From Clostridia bacterium (GTDB taxonomy: Bacteria; Bacillota_A; Clostridia; Oscillospirales; CAG-272): DNA of 7,181 bases. Below the pieces are notes generated by a model. The model saw only the letters and a program-made list of their open reading frames with translations, searched no databases and was not told the origin of the DNA. Shown piece by piece: positions 1 to 5,542 of the stretch. The DNA lies in contig JAFYPS010000218.1 of NCBI GenBank assembly GCA_017547395.1, positions 1-7,181 on the forward strand, written 5' to 3'. Each line of letters begins with the position of its first letter. The stretch's first letter is position 1. Made by a program: the position numbers and the translations under genes.

Positions 1-84
1 ATATTTTAACACACAATATATCACTTGTAAATAGTTATATTAAAAAAGTTGCAGTTTTTGAGTAACTTTGTCGCCAAAAAAAGG

Positions 85-113
85 TTGACAAATAAAAGTC
101 CCTTTGATATAAT
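85..113 (+). promoter_or_regulatory. Consensus sigma-A promoter for the tRNA-Pro unit
   Basis: The -35 box TTGACA (85-90) and the -10 box TATAAT (108-113) are both perfect and separated by 17 bp. Transcription should start near 119-121. The next + strand terminator is at 476-510, so this promoter would transcribe both tRNA-like fragments and the intact tRNA-Pro. The first bases of the transcript form a hairpin, GGTGGTA (119-125) with TACCACC (157-163), followed by TTTT (164-167). That resembles a weak leader terminator but may be fortuitous. Positions 1-84 are AT-rich and show no gene. Confidence 0.85.
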
Positions 114-167
114 ATTGTGGTGGTAAATGAGATTTTCCCGACATTTCCACTTGTAATACCACCTTTT

Positions 168-236
168 CGGGGTGTGGCTCAGTTTGAATGGCTCGCTTGC
201 GAGACTATGAGCGCATACGTTCGGCGTTACCGAACG
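168..236 (+). pseudogene. tRNA-Pro 5'-half, copy 1, with D-loop insertion
   Basis: The first 19 bases (168-186) are identical to those of the intact tRNA-Pro at 398. The D-stem strand GCTC (177-180) and its partner GAGC (209-212) are both kept, but 22 extra bases (187-208) lie between them and carry a small palindrome, CTCGC-TT-GCGAG (192-203). The tRNA match then resumes as GAGCGC, one extra A, and TACGTTCGG (216-224), which includes the CGG anticodon. No T-arm, 3' acceptor strand or CCA follows. Instead CGTTCGG (218-224) pairs perfectly with CCGAACG (230-236), which would bury the anticodon in a hairpin. It cannot form a normal tRNA. It is either a decayed duplicate or a retained tRNA-half-like RNA module. 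It lies in the same predicted transcript as the intact tRNA. Confidence 0.7.
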
Positions 237-279
237 GGGCTACTATGGCTCTCCCAATTACAATTTAATAGTTTTCTAC

Positions 280-353
280 CGGGGTGTGGCTCAGTTTGTT
301 ATGGCTCGCTCCGCGAGACTATGAGCGCATACGTTTGGGCGTAATCCCGAACG
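280..353 (+). pseudogene. tRNA-Pro 5'-half, copy 2, with D-loop insertion
   Basis: This is a second copy of the same module, 112 bp after the first and 118 bp before the intact tRNA. Bases 280-298 match the tRNA 5' end exactly. The D-loop insertion (299-322, 24 bases) carries CTCGC-TCC-GCGAG (305-317). The tRNA match resumes with GAGCGC, an extra A, and TACGTTTGGG (330-339). The anticodon position would read TGG, the other common proline anticodon, in a loop one base short. There is no T-arm or 3' acceptor strand. CGTTTGGG (332-339) pairs with CCCGAACG (346-353) through one T-G wobble, so the anticodon-burying hairpin seen in copy 1 is kept despite substitutions. About 25 bases upstream of copies 2 and 3 are also similar (TTACAATTTA at 259-268 and 377-386), which points to tandem duplication of a unit of about 115 bp. 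Confidence 0.7.
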
Positions 354-397
354 TTCGTTAAAATGTGTGCGCTTGTTACAATTTATTATCACCTTTT

Positions 398-474
398 CGG
401 GGTGTGGCTCAGTTTGGTAGAGCGCTACGTTCGGGACGTAGAAGTCGCGTGTTCGAATCCCGTCACCCCGACCA
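398..474 (+). tRNA. tRNA-Pro, anticodon CGG
   Basis: This is a complete cloverleaf of 77 bases. The acceptor strand CGGGGTG (398-404) pairs with CACCCCG (464-470). The D-stem is GCTC/GAGC. The anticodon stem CTACG (425-429)/CGTAG (437-441) encloses loop TTCGGGA, giving anticodon CGG (432-434), which reads the proline codon CCG. The T-arm contains GTTCGAATC, and the 3' end is the discriminator A followed by an encoded CCA (471-474). It is the last member of a transcript that starts near 120 and carries two partial copies of the same tRNA, and it is followed directly by a terminator. Confidence 0.97.
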
Positions 475-475
475 A

Positions 476-510
476 AAAACAAAGCACGGCAAAAGCCGTG
501 CTTTGTTTTT
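476..510 (+). terminator. Rho-independent terminator of the tRNA-Pro unit
   Basis: A perfect 12-bp stem ACAAAGCACGGC (479-490)/GCCGTGCTTTGT (495-506) closes an AAAA loop, with an A-run before it and TTTTT after it. It begins directly after the tRNA CCA. The flanking A-run means it could also stop transcription coming from the opposite strand. Confidence 0.93.
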
Positions 511-650
511 ATGCATTGATGTGCATTTGAACAACGCGTTCCTCAAGTCCCGAACGGGACGCAGGGCAAAACGTTCTGGGGATGAGCCTAGGCATTCGCG
601 TGAAAACTTTAAAAATTTTACGCCTTGTCCTGTTTATTGGACAGATAATG
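511..650. other. Intergenic stretch with one short palindrome
   Basis: No credible protein gene is seen between the tRNA terminator and the next promoter. The one clear structure is the 6-2-6 palindrome GTCCCG-AA-CGGGAC (547-560). Its sequence overlaps in character with the anticodon-region hairpins of the tRNA-Pro fragments upstream, which contain CCCGAACG and CCGAACG. Confidence 0.5.
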
Positions 651-659
651 TGTTATACT
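651..659 (+). promoter_or_regulatory. Extended -10 promoter of the structured RNA
   Basis: TGT (651-653) followed by TATACT (654-659) gives an extended -10 element (TGnTATACT). The -35 is weak: TTGGAC (637-642) is too close at 11 bp, and TGTTTA (631-636) has 17-bp spacing but poor sequence. Extended -10 promoters tolerate this. Transcription would start near 666 on the + strand. Confidence 0.6.
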
Positions 660-665
660 ATAATT

Positions 666-887
666 ACTAAAGAACAAAACAGATATAACGGTGCTCTGCC
701 GATTGAGAGAGGTTGCTTTTGCAACAAACCTCTTGCCGAGTACCTTTATATAAGCAAATTCGACCCACGATTTCGGACGTTACACTTTGGCATATGCAAA
801 AGTGAGGCGAATTTGCCCCCTTGGCTGGCCCTGTCGTGCTCAGATGTTCATGCCAAGGGGTAACCCAAACTATATTGGCAGAGCGCT
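666..887 (+). ncRNA. Candidate structured non-coding RNA, family not recognised
   Basis: The stretch lacks a credible ORF but folds strongly. GGTGCTCTGCC (690-700) pairs with GGCAGAGCGCT (877-887) as an 11-bp closing helix with two G-U pairs. Inside it lie three hairpins: AGAGGTT/AACCTCT (708-714/727-733), a 9-bp perfect helix GCAAATTCG/CGAATTTGC (754-762/808-816) capped by CACTTT/AAAGTG (783-788/799-804), and a 9-bp perfect helix CCCCTTGGC/GCCAAGGGG (817-825/852-860). The last two helices abut with no unpaired base and could stack. I see none of the signatures of RNase P RNA, tmRNA or SRP RNA. The size (about 200 nt) would fit 6S RNA, but the multi-branched fold does not look like 6S. A family such as raiA-type RNA is possible but not shown. 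No gene follows in the same direction, so a stand-alone RNA is more likely than a riboswitch. Strand is set by the upstream extended -10 and the downstream terminator. The 3' end could be near 890 or at 1054. Confidence 0.55.
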
Positions 888-894
888 TGCGATT

Positions 895-922
895 TTGACA
901 AGAGATGCCGCCTTTATATAGG
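895..922 (+). promoter_or_regulatory. Possible internal promoter
   Basis: A perfect TTGACA (895-900) is followed by AT-rich CCTTTATATAGG (911-922). The usable -10 hexamers are imperfect or badly spaced: TATATA at 14 bp, TATAGG at 16 bp. If active, it would make a short RNA ending at the terminator at 994-1054. CCTTTATATA also occurs at 743-752, inside the structured RNA, so it may be part of that RNA instead. Confidence 0.3.
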
Positions 923-993
923 TGCATAAAAGCTTTTCGGTATCCCTTTAGGCCTCGTTCATAAAGATTGTGCCGTTGTCTTTATGTATCGGC
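923..993 (+). other. RNA tail or second small RNA
   Basis: This non-coding stretch lies between the structured RNA and its terminator. It has the palindrome AAAAGCTTTT (928-937) and two competing short hairpins: TAAAGA (962-967) with TCTTTA (979-984), and GCCG (972-975) with CGGC (990-993). It could be the 3' part of one RNA of about 390 nt running from 666 to 1054, or a separate small RNA made from the possible promoter at 895. Confidence 0.35.
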
Positions 994-1054
994 AAGCATC
1001 CTGTTTGAATGTGAAGGATATATACATCCAGACCCGCTTTGCAGGATGCTTTTT
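994..1054 (+). terminator. Terminator of the structured-RNA unit
   Basis: A 10-bp perfect stem AAGCATCCTG (994-1003)/CAGGATGCTT (1042-1051) is followed by TTTTT (1050-1054). The loop is long (38 bases) and contains a sub-hairpin with GGAT/ATCC arms. Its position at the end of a gene-free + strand stretch supports a non-coding transcript from upstream. Confidence 0.65.
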
Positions 1055-1069
1055 CTACGCAACACTCCC

Positions 1070-1109
1070 CTCGCAAGCGTTGCATTGTATCAATTATCGC
1101 AGTTTATTC
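1070..1109. repeat. Direct repeat, left copy flanking the SLH gene
   Basis: Forty bases beginning CTCGCAAGCG and containing GCATTGTATCAA and AGTTTAT match 5504-5542 in the same orientation at 35 of 40 aligned columns (one gap, four mismatches). The copy ends at the first base of the terminator of the large surface-protein gene. Together the two copies bracket that gene with its promoter and terminator. Confidence 0.75.
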
Positions 1110-1146
1110 AAAAAAGCCTGCAACCGCTATGGTTACAGGCTTTTCT
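1110..1146 (-). terminator. Terminator of the SLH surface-protein gene
   Basis: The stem AGCCTGCAACC (1115-1125)/GGTTACAGGCT (1131-1141) has one G-T mispair and loop GCTAT. On the minus strand it is followed by TTTTTT (complement of 1110-1115), and it lies 18 bp after the gene's stop codon. TTTT on the + strand side means it could also stop read-through from the structured RNA. Confidence 0.88.
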
Positions 1147-1164
1147 CTTTACTTTTACACGCCG

Positions 1165-4100
1165 CTACTTTAGCGCTCTGTTTAGGAAGGTTACAATCTG
1201 TGCGCGCGTACAGGTCATATCGGGTGAGAACATACCGTCTCCCGTACCCGACGTAATATTGTTTTTCACAGCCCATGCAACTGCTGAAGAATAAGCGGCG
1301 CTTGTATTTACGTCGGAGAACTCTCCGCCGTATGATGCCGCAGGTTTTCCCGCATTCTTCCACAGATACATAACGGTATCACTTCTGCGGCAAGGTGAGT
1401 GGGGATTAAATACGGTTCCGTCCACCATACCCATATTATACGCCCAGAGCGACGAATTATAGTAGTAATCGGTAGTATTTACATCGGTAAACGGATTTGC
1501 GCCCGAAACTGCAGGCGAGCCAACCGCACGGTAGATAAACGTAATTATCTGCGCCTTTGTACAGGTATCATCGGGCGAGAAGGTAGTTGCAGACGTGCCC
1601 GCGGTAATCTTTCTGTCAATCGCCCATTGAACCGAAGACGCATACCACGCACTCGGTGCAACGTCGGCAAACTGAAGCTTTGCAGCCTGTGTGTTTGCGG
1701 GGAATTTAATCTCATCTACGCCGTAGGAATTATAGTTTCTTCTGGTTGTTGTGGGACCCGAAACCATAAATACGTTGGATGTGAGATATCCGCCAATCTT
1801 TGCTATAAGATTTGCGTTGGGAGAAAGACCCATCTGCTTTGCTATCCACATAGAGCCGTCGGTACGCTCGATAAGTGTAATCGAACTAAGGTCGTTATAC
1901 CAGTTGGAAACGGAGGGGAGAAGGTGAATGTTATCCTTGCCGTCAAGACCGAAGGTACAGTAGGTGGCAAGACCTCTGTTCATCTGGGGAAGGTCTTTGG
2001 AAACATTGTACTCACACAAAATCATAGTGTTTTGGGCACCCGACGTTACAGGCGTTGCAGTAACACCGAATACTTTTCTGTCTGTTGCATAGTAACCGCC
2101 AAGGGTTTCGCAAACGTAAGGAGGGCACTCTACCAGTTCGTTTCTCTCGTTAAGGTACTTCATCTTGCCCCATCTGTATGTGTTATTGTCACAGAATCTG
2201 CACACAATAGCGTAAGGCGTAGGCTCGTTTTCTACCTTTACACATACGAACTCGCCCTCTTGTCCATCTGAAATTACAATATTTCCGGGGAAGATTCTTT
2301 CAATTTTGCCATAAGTACCGAGTTGCTGGTGGTACATATAGCCGAAACCGTAAAGGTCGCCGTTCTTGGTTTGTACAAAGCCGTATATGCTATCGTTGCC
2401 GTATTGCTCATCATATGAAAGCACCTTGATAAGTCTTTGGTAGGGGAATACGCGTACAACGTTGTCGCAAACCTTTACAATGCTGAGTTCAACGCTCCAT
2501 TCCTGCTCAATCTTACCGCTTGCAAAGGCGTTCATGTCAACTTCGCTTGCCGTTACTTTGTGGTTGAAACGGTAGAGGGTGTTGTTTTTGTCAATAACAC
2601 CGTTTGGAACTACTGCCTTTGGATTGTCAATACCCTTTGAAAAGCCTCTTGCATAGCCGCTTCCGCCCTCAATATAGGTGTAGCCGTAATAGTAGCATCC
2701 GTCGTTTTTGATAAAGCCAATAATCTGACCGTTGGTGGACTCCGCCATATCAAGACAACCCGTTGCGGCAACCTTTCCGCTTTTAACCTCAACGAGTTCG
2801 CCGTCGTTGGTGAGATAGTAGTTCGCCGTTGCTTTCTTTACGTTTGAGGCAATAATCTTCTTTTCATAGAAGTTGGAAATGCCGTAAAGAGTGCCGTCGG
2901 CGGTAACGATATGTCTTTGAGTATATCCGGTTCCGAGGTAATGAACGTAGTAGGAATAGGAAACAACGTCCTTGATTTCATGCTTTACAACGGGGTCAAT
3001 TTTCTGGAATTCGGTGGTTACCTGATAGTAGGTCATATCGGCAGAAACAAATTCTTCCTCCGATAAGATGTGGTTTGTATTGTAACGTTTTTCGCCCGTA
3101 AGCTCGGGATAGCAAATAAATTCGTACTTTTCCTCTACGTAGTCTTCGTCAAGAAGATTATCAACCGCCGCAGGATCGGTAAGCATATAGTCTTCAATTA
3201 CAAAGCTCATACCGCGGAATTCCACTACCGTGTCTTCATCCTTGGGATATATAATATCGCTTCGCGAGAAGAAGTTCATTGCTCCTCTGTTTCGATAACC
3301 CGAATAGGTGAGGAACGTACCGTCCTCGTGAGTTGCATAAATTACGCAGGCGGGGGAGAGGGTACGCACGAAATTCTTGTTTGCATCGTAAATATCAATG
3401 GAAACGACAACCGTATCCTTGGTGAGGTTTGCCTTCTTTGCAAAGCCGGATTCCTCGCCGCGCATAAGTTTTTCGTACTCTGTTTTGTTTATGATGTTGA
3501 GCTGATATATTGCAATTTGGGGGTCTATAGTGCCGTAAGTACCGAGATAATTGAACTTCAAGAAATGACCGAGATAGTCAATTCTCTTTACGTGGTCGGG
3601 ATCATACCGGGTTTCCTCGCCAAATCTCGTGCCAAGGTCGAGCATGAGGAATTCACCCTTTTTAACCTCGGACTGAGTGCCGCGGTTCAATGCCGCATAA
3701 ACCTGTTCAATGGGGATAAATCGGTCGAAAAGTCCACCTTCCTTGGGCGTGTAGACAGGCACGTCGGGTCTTACGATTTCGGGCTTTTCTTCCTCTACGG
3801 GTTTAGTTGCCTCTGCAAGTTTTTCAAAGACGGGCACAGACGAGCAATCAACTCTTGGAATATATTTGCCGCCCTCCTGCTTCATCGACTCGAAATCTGC
3901 AGGCATAAACGAAACGTAGCCGTTTGATGCCTCAAGCATAATGAAACTCTTTGAAAGTTCGCTTTGAGGAAGGCTTCTTTGGGTAGCGTCTGTGCGTACG
4001 GCAACTATAGGCTTTGCGTCTGCGAAAATCTGAACCCAGCTTCTTGTTTTTTCGTTATAGCCAACGCCCATATAGCCGTAATTGGGATTCATAATGTTGG

Positions 4101-5331
4101 CGCGATGTCCGGGGCTTTCCATCCATTCTTGCACAACCTGTGCGGGAGTTAATTGTCCCTCCGCTATATTTTCTCCGCAGATGACTTTAACGTAGTCAGA
4201 CGGGAATACGGTGGAAAACTTTGTGCCGTTGGGTCTTGTGTGAGAGTAGGTGGTTTCAAGCTCCTTTTCTCTTGTGTCGCAACAAACCTGGAGGGTACCG
4301 TTTGTTGAAAGCGCATTAAGACCTTCTTTTGCTCTTTCGATATTGCAAAGTCTTATTACTTCCCACTCAAAATCGTTAATGGAAAGATTGTTATACGTTG
4401 CCATCGGGCTGTTAATAACGTATTTATTATTCTGCTCGGGAATGGACGGTATGCCCGAAGTATCGGGCATTACCGTATAGCTGTAGGTCTTTGATCCCAC
4501 CGTAAATACCACGGTAGTGCCGGGTGCCGTATCTGCGGGGATTGTAGGCGCTCCGGGTATGGACGAAAGGTCGGTTACCACTATAGTGCCGTCCGGCAAA
4601 ACGTTAGTGCTGGGCAAAGCACCCGGGGTAGACGAAGTGCCGGTATTTGATGAAGAGCCGGGATTTGTCGGCGTAGTAGGAGTAGCGGGCGTAGTAGGAG
4701 TAACGGGCGTGGTAGGAGTAACGGGCGTGGTAGGAGTGGTAGGAGCTCCCGTGTTTGTCAAATTACCTTCCTTTAAGACGGTAAATTTACCGTAACTGTT
4801 GCGGTCGTTGGCGGAAGCATACTGAAGCTGTCCGCCCTTTACCTGAAGCACCATAAAGAGATTGTCGGGATAATAATGTCCGCCCCAATATGTCCAAAGA
4901 TATACGTAGTAAGTTCTGTCAACATCCATCGGGATGTCGCCATCGTCAAAACAAAGGGAGATTGAGTTGGTCTTATCTGCTTGAATATATTTTTCATCGG
5001 TATAATAGAGAATACCGAATTTATTTTTTTGGGCAACAACTTCCTCCCAGGATCTAAAGCTTGTGCCGTAGTAACCGCAGTCGGTAAAATCGCCATAGTA
5101 GGCGCTCGTTCCTGCCTCACCTGCCGAGCGTAGACGCTCAGTCATAACGGTGAGTCTGCTTGACGCTGAAGCAGTGTCCCAGCCGAAGCGGACGTCTGTG
5201 CTTTTTAAGTCGCCGCTTGCGTAGTAAGCAGCCGACGCAACCGAAATATCTGTTGCCGCCGCAAATACGTTAGCCGTCAATATGCAAATCAGCATACTTG
5301 CGAGTAAAAGAATTCCGATAAGGTTTTTCAT
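1165..5331 (-). CDS. Secreted SLH-anchored surface protein with CAP/SCP domain
   Basis: The product has 1388 residues. It starts at the ATG at 5329-5331 behind GGAGGT (5337-5342), and this start gives a clean signal peptide (residues 1-24, cleavage after VFA). Residues 25-190 form an aromatic-rich domain I do not recognise. Residues 195-240 are a Thr/Pro then Ser/Gly linker. Residues 322-437 are a CAP (SCP/PR-1-like, YkwD type) domain with SHTRPNG (His364), CGENIA (Glu387) and WMESPGHRANIM (His409), the expected cavity residues. Residues 440-800 are unassigned. Residues about 800-1170 hold repeats of the type 'ADGTLYGIS', 'NDGELVEV' and 'KNGDLYGFG', suggesting a degenerate RCC1-like or other beta-propeller. 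Three SLH domains end the protein (about 1221-1270, 1281-1328, 1337-1386), with TCTKAQ and TCTRAQ motifs and FSPD. SLH repeats usually bind pyruvylated secondary cell-wall polymer, so it should sit on the cell surface. The biochemical role of the bacterial CAP domain is not settled. The gene is monocistronic, with its own promoter and terminator. Confidence 0.93.
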   Translation of the reverse strand: MKNLIGILLLASMLICILTANVFAAATDISVASAAYYASGDLKSTDVRFGWDTASASSRLTVMTERLRSAGEAGTSAYYGDFTDCGYYGTSFRSWEEVVAQKNKFGILYYTDEKYIQADKTNSISLCFDDGDIPMDVDRTYYVYLWTYWGGHYYPDNLFMVLQVKGGQLQYASANDRNSYGKFTVLKEGNLTNTGAPTTPTTPVTPTTPVTPTTPATPTTPTNPGSSSNTGTSSTPGALPSTNVLPDGTIVVTDLSSIPGAPTIPADTAPGTTVVFTVGSKTYSYTVMPDTSGIPSIPEQNNKYVINSPMATYNNLSINDFEWEVIRLCNIERAKEGLNALSTNGTLQVCCDTREKELETTYSHTRPNGTKFSTVFPSDYVKVICGENIAEGQLTPAQVVQEWMESPGHRANIMNPNYGYMGVGYNEKTRSWVQIFADAKPIVAVRTDATQRSLPQSELSKSFIMLEASNGYVSFMPADFESMKQEGGKYIPRVDCSSVPVFEKLAEATKPVEEEKPEIVRPDVPVYTPKEGGLFDRFIPIEQVYAALNRGTQSEVKKGEFLMLDLGTRFGEETRYDPDHVKRIDYLGHFLKFNYLGTYGTIDPQIAIYQLNIINKTEYEKLMRGEESGFAKKANLTKDTVVVSIDIYDANKNFVRTLSPACVIYATHEDGTFLTYSGYRNRGAMNFFSRSDIIYPKDEDTVVEFRGMSFVIEDYMLTDPAAVDNLLDEDYVEEKYEFICYPELTGEKRYNTNHILSEEEFVSADMTYYQVTTEFQKIDPVVKHEIKDVVSYSYYVHYLGTGYTQRHIVTADGTLYGISNFYEKKIIASNVKKATANYYLTNDGELVEVKSGKVAATGCLDMAESTNGQIIGFIKNDGCYYYGYTYIEGGSGYARGFSKGIDNPKAVVPNGVIDKNNTLYRFNHKVTASEVDMNAFASGKIEQEWSVELSIVKVCDNVVRVFPYQRLIKVLSYDEQYGNDSIYGFVQTKNGDLYGFGYMYHQQLGTYGKIERIFPGNIVISDGQEGEFVCVKVENEPTPYAIVCRFCDNNTYRWGKMKYLNERNELVECPPYVCETLGGYYATDRKVFGVTATPVTSGAQNTMILCEYNVSKDLPQMNRGLATYCTFGLDGKDNIHLLPSVSNWYNDLSSITLIERTDGSMWIAKQMGLSPNANLIAKIGGYLTSNVFMVSGPTTTRRNYNSYGVDEIKFPANTQAAKLQFADVAPSAWYASSVQWAIDRKITAGTSATTFSPDDTCTKAQIITFIYRAVGSPAVSGANPFTDVNTTDYYYNSSLWAYNMGMVDGTVFNPHSPCRRSDTVMYLWKNAGKPAASYGGEFSDVNTSAAYSSAVAWAVKNNITSGTGDGMFSPDMTCTRAQIVTFLNRALK
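4657..4740 (-). repeat. Tandem Thr/Pro linker repeat in the SLH gene
   Basis: An 18-bp unit, read on the + strand as roughly GTAGTAGGAGTAACGGGC, repeats about four times with small changes. It encodes TTPVTP-type hexapeptides (residues about 198-225) in the linker between the N-terminal domain and the CAP-containing part. Such arrays tend to change copy number by slippage and give an extended, possibly glycosylated spacer. Confidence 0.85.
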
Positions 5332-5371
5332 TTTTTACCTCCGTATATTGAAAAACAGTTATACTGTAATA

Positions 5372-5401
5372 ATTATACATCGACATTGGTGTACGATGCA
5401 A
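5372..5401 (-). promoter_or_regulatory. Promoter of the SLH gene with spacer dyad
   Basis: On the minus strand, TTGCAT (complement of 5396-5401) and TATAAT (complement of 5372-5377) are 18 bp apart, giving a transcript start near 5365 and a short leader to the ATG at 5331. The spacer is almost filled by an imperfect dyad, CATCG-ACA (5378-5385), TTGG, TGT-ACGATG (5390-5398). This could be an operator for a regulator acting between -35 and -10, as MerR-type proteins do. Confidence 0.65.
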
Positions 5402-5434
5402 TGCTTTTGCAAACATTTTCTATAAAGGTGCATT

Positions 5435-5503
5435 ATTGACAAAAAACTTCTTTCCATCGGCGAAATCGCAAAAGCCGTCGGAATTACGAAAAAAATCATA
5501 CTT
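5435..5503 (+). pseudogene. Decayed N-terminal fragment of a MerR-family regulator
   Basis: Read in frame from 5435, the + strand encodes about 22 residues containing LLSIGEIAKAVGITKK, which matches the first helix-turn-helix of MerR-family regulators (pattern 'IGELAK..GVT..T'). An RBS-like AAAGGTG (5424-5430) lies four bases before ATT at 5435, exactly where ATG would be expected, so the start codon appears lost by one substitution. In-frame similarity ends at ATCATA; the wing and 'YYE..GLL' region are absent. The break coincides with the start of the direct repeat at 5504. The fragment is divergent from the SLH gene, the usual place for a regulator of that gene. It is too short to function. 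The call rests on a short motif, so chance similarity cannot be fully excluded. Confidence 0.55.
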
Positions 5504-5542
5504 CTCGCAGCGTCGCATTGTATCAAATATCGTAGTTTATCC
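5504..5542. repeat. Direct repeat, right copy flanking the SLH gene
   Basis: Thirty-nine bases from CTCGCAGCG match 1070-1109 at 35 of 40 columns in the same orientation. This copy truncates the MerR-like fragment and continues into the overlapping inverted repeats at 5517-5595, which the left copy lacks beyond the shared left arm. Confidence 0.75.

Noticed and set aside
160..360. T-box or other tRNA-sensing riboswitch made of tRNA-like parts
   Set aside because: There is no T-box consensus sequence, no specifier-loop architecture, and no downstream synthetase or transporter gene; an intact tRNA follows.
168..474. Tandem tRNA-Pro copies as attL/attR sites of an integrated element
   Set aside because: Integrase attachment at tRNA genes usually duplicates the 3' half including the T-arm. 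Here only the 5' half is repeated, the spacing is about 115 bp, and no integrase is in the window.
117..670. Overlapping open frames on both strands over the tRNA region
   Set aside because: They run through a tRNA, its terminator and repeats. The apparent protein similarity between them only reflects the tRNA-Pro fragments.
667..927. 86-codon minus-strand frame over the structured RNA
   Set aside because: It has no RBS and odd composition, and it overlaps strong RNA helices, an extended -10 and + strand signals. A non-coding RNA explains the region better.
666..1054. RNase P RNA, tmRNA or SRP RNA
   Set aside because: The length would suit, but the conserved GAGGAAAGTC and ACAGAA elements of RNase P, the tRNA-like end of tmRNA and the GGAAGGAAGCAG-type SRP loop are all missing on both strands.
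1399..2271. Long + strand open frame (290 codons) opposite the SLH gene
   Set aside because: It lies entirely antisense to the well-supported SLH gene, has cysteine- and arginine-rich composition with no recognisable motif, and is explained as a shadow of the minus-strand codon use.
3070..3927. Long + strand open frame (285 codons) opposite the SLH gene
   Set aside because: It is antisense to the same gene, with no domain or believable composition. It is an artefact of the coding strand.
4657..4740. Short direct repeats as a CRISPR-like array
   Set aside because: The repeats are 18 bp, contiguous without spacers, in frame, and encode the Thr/Pro linker.
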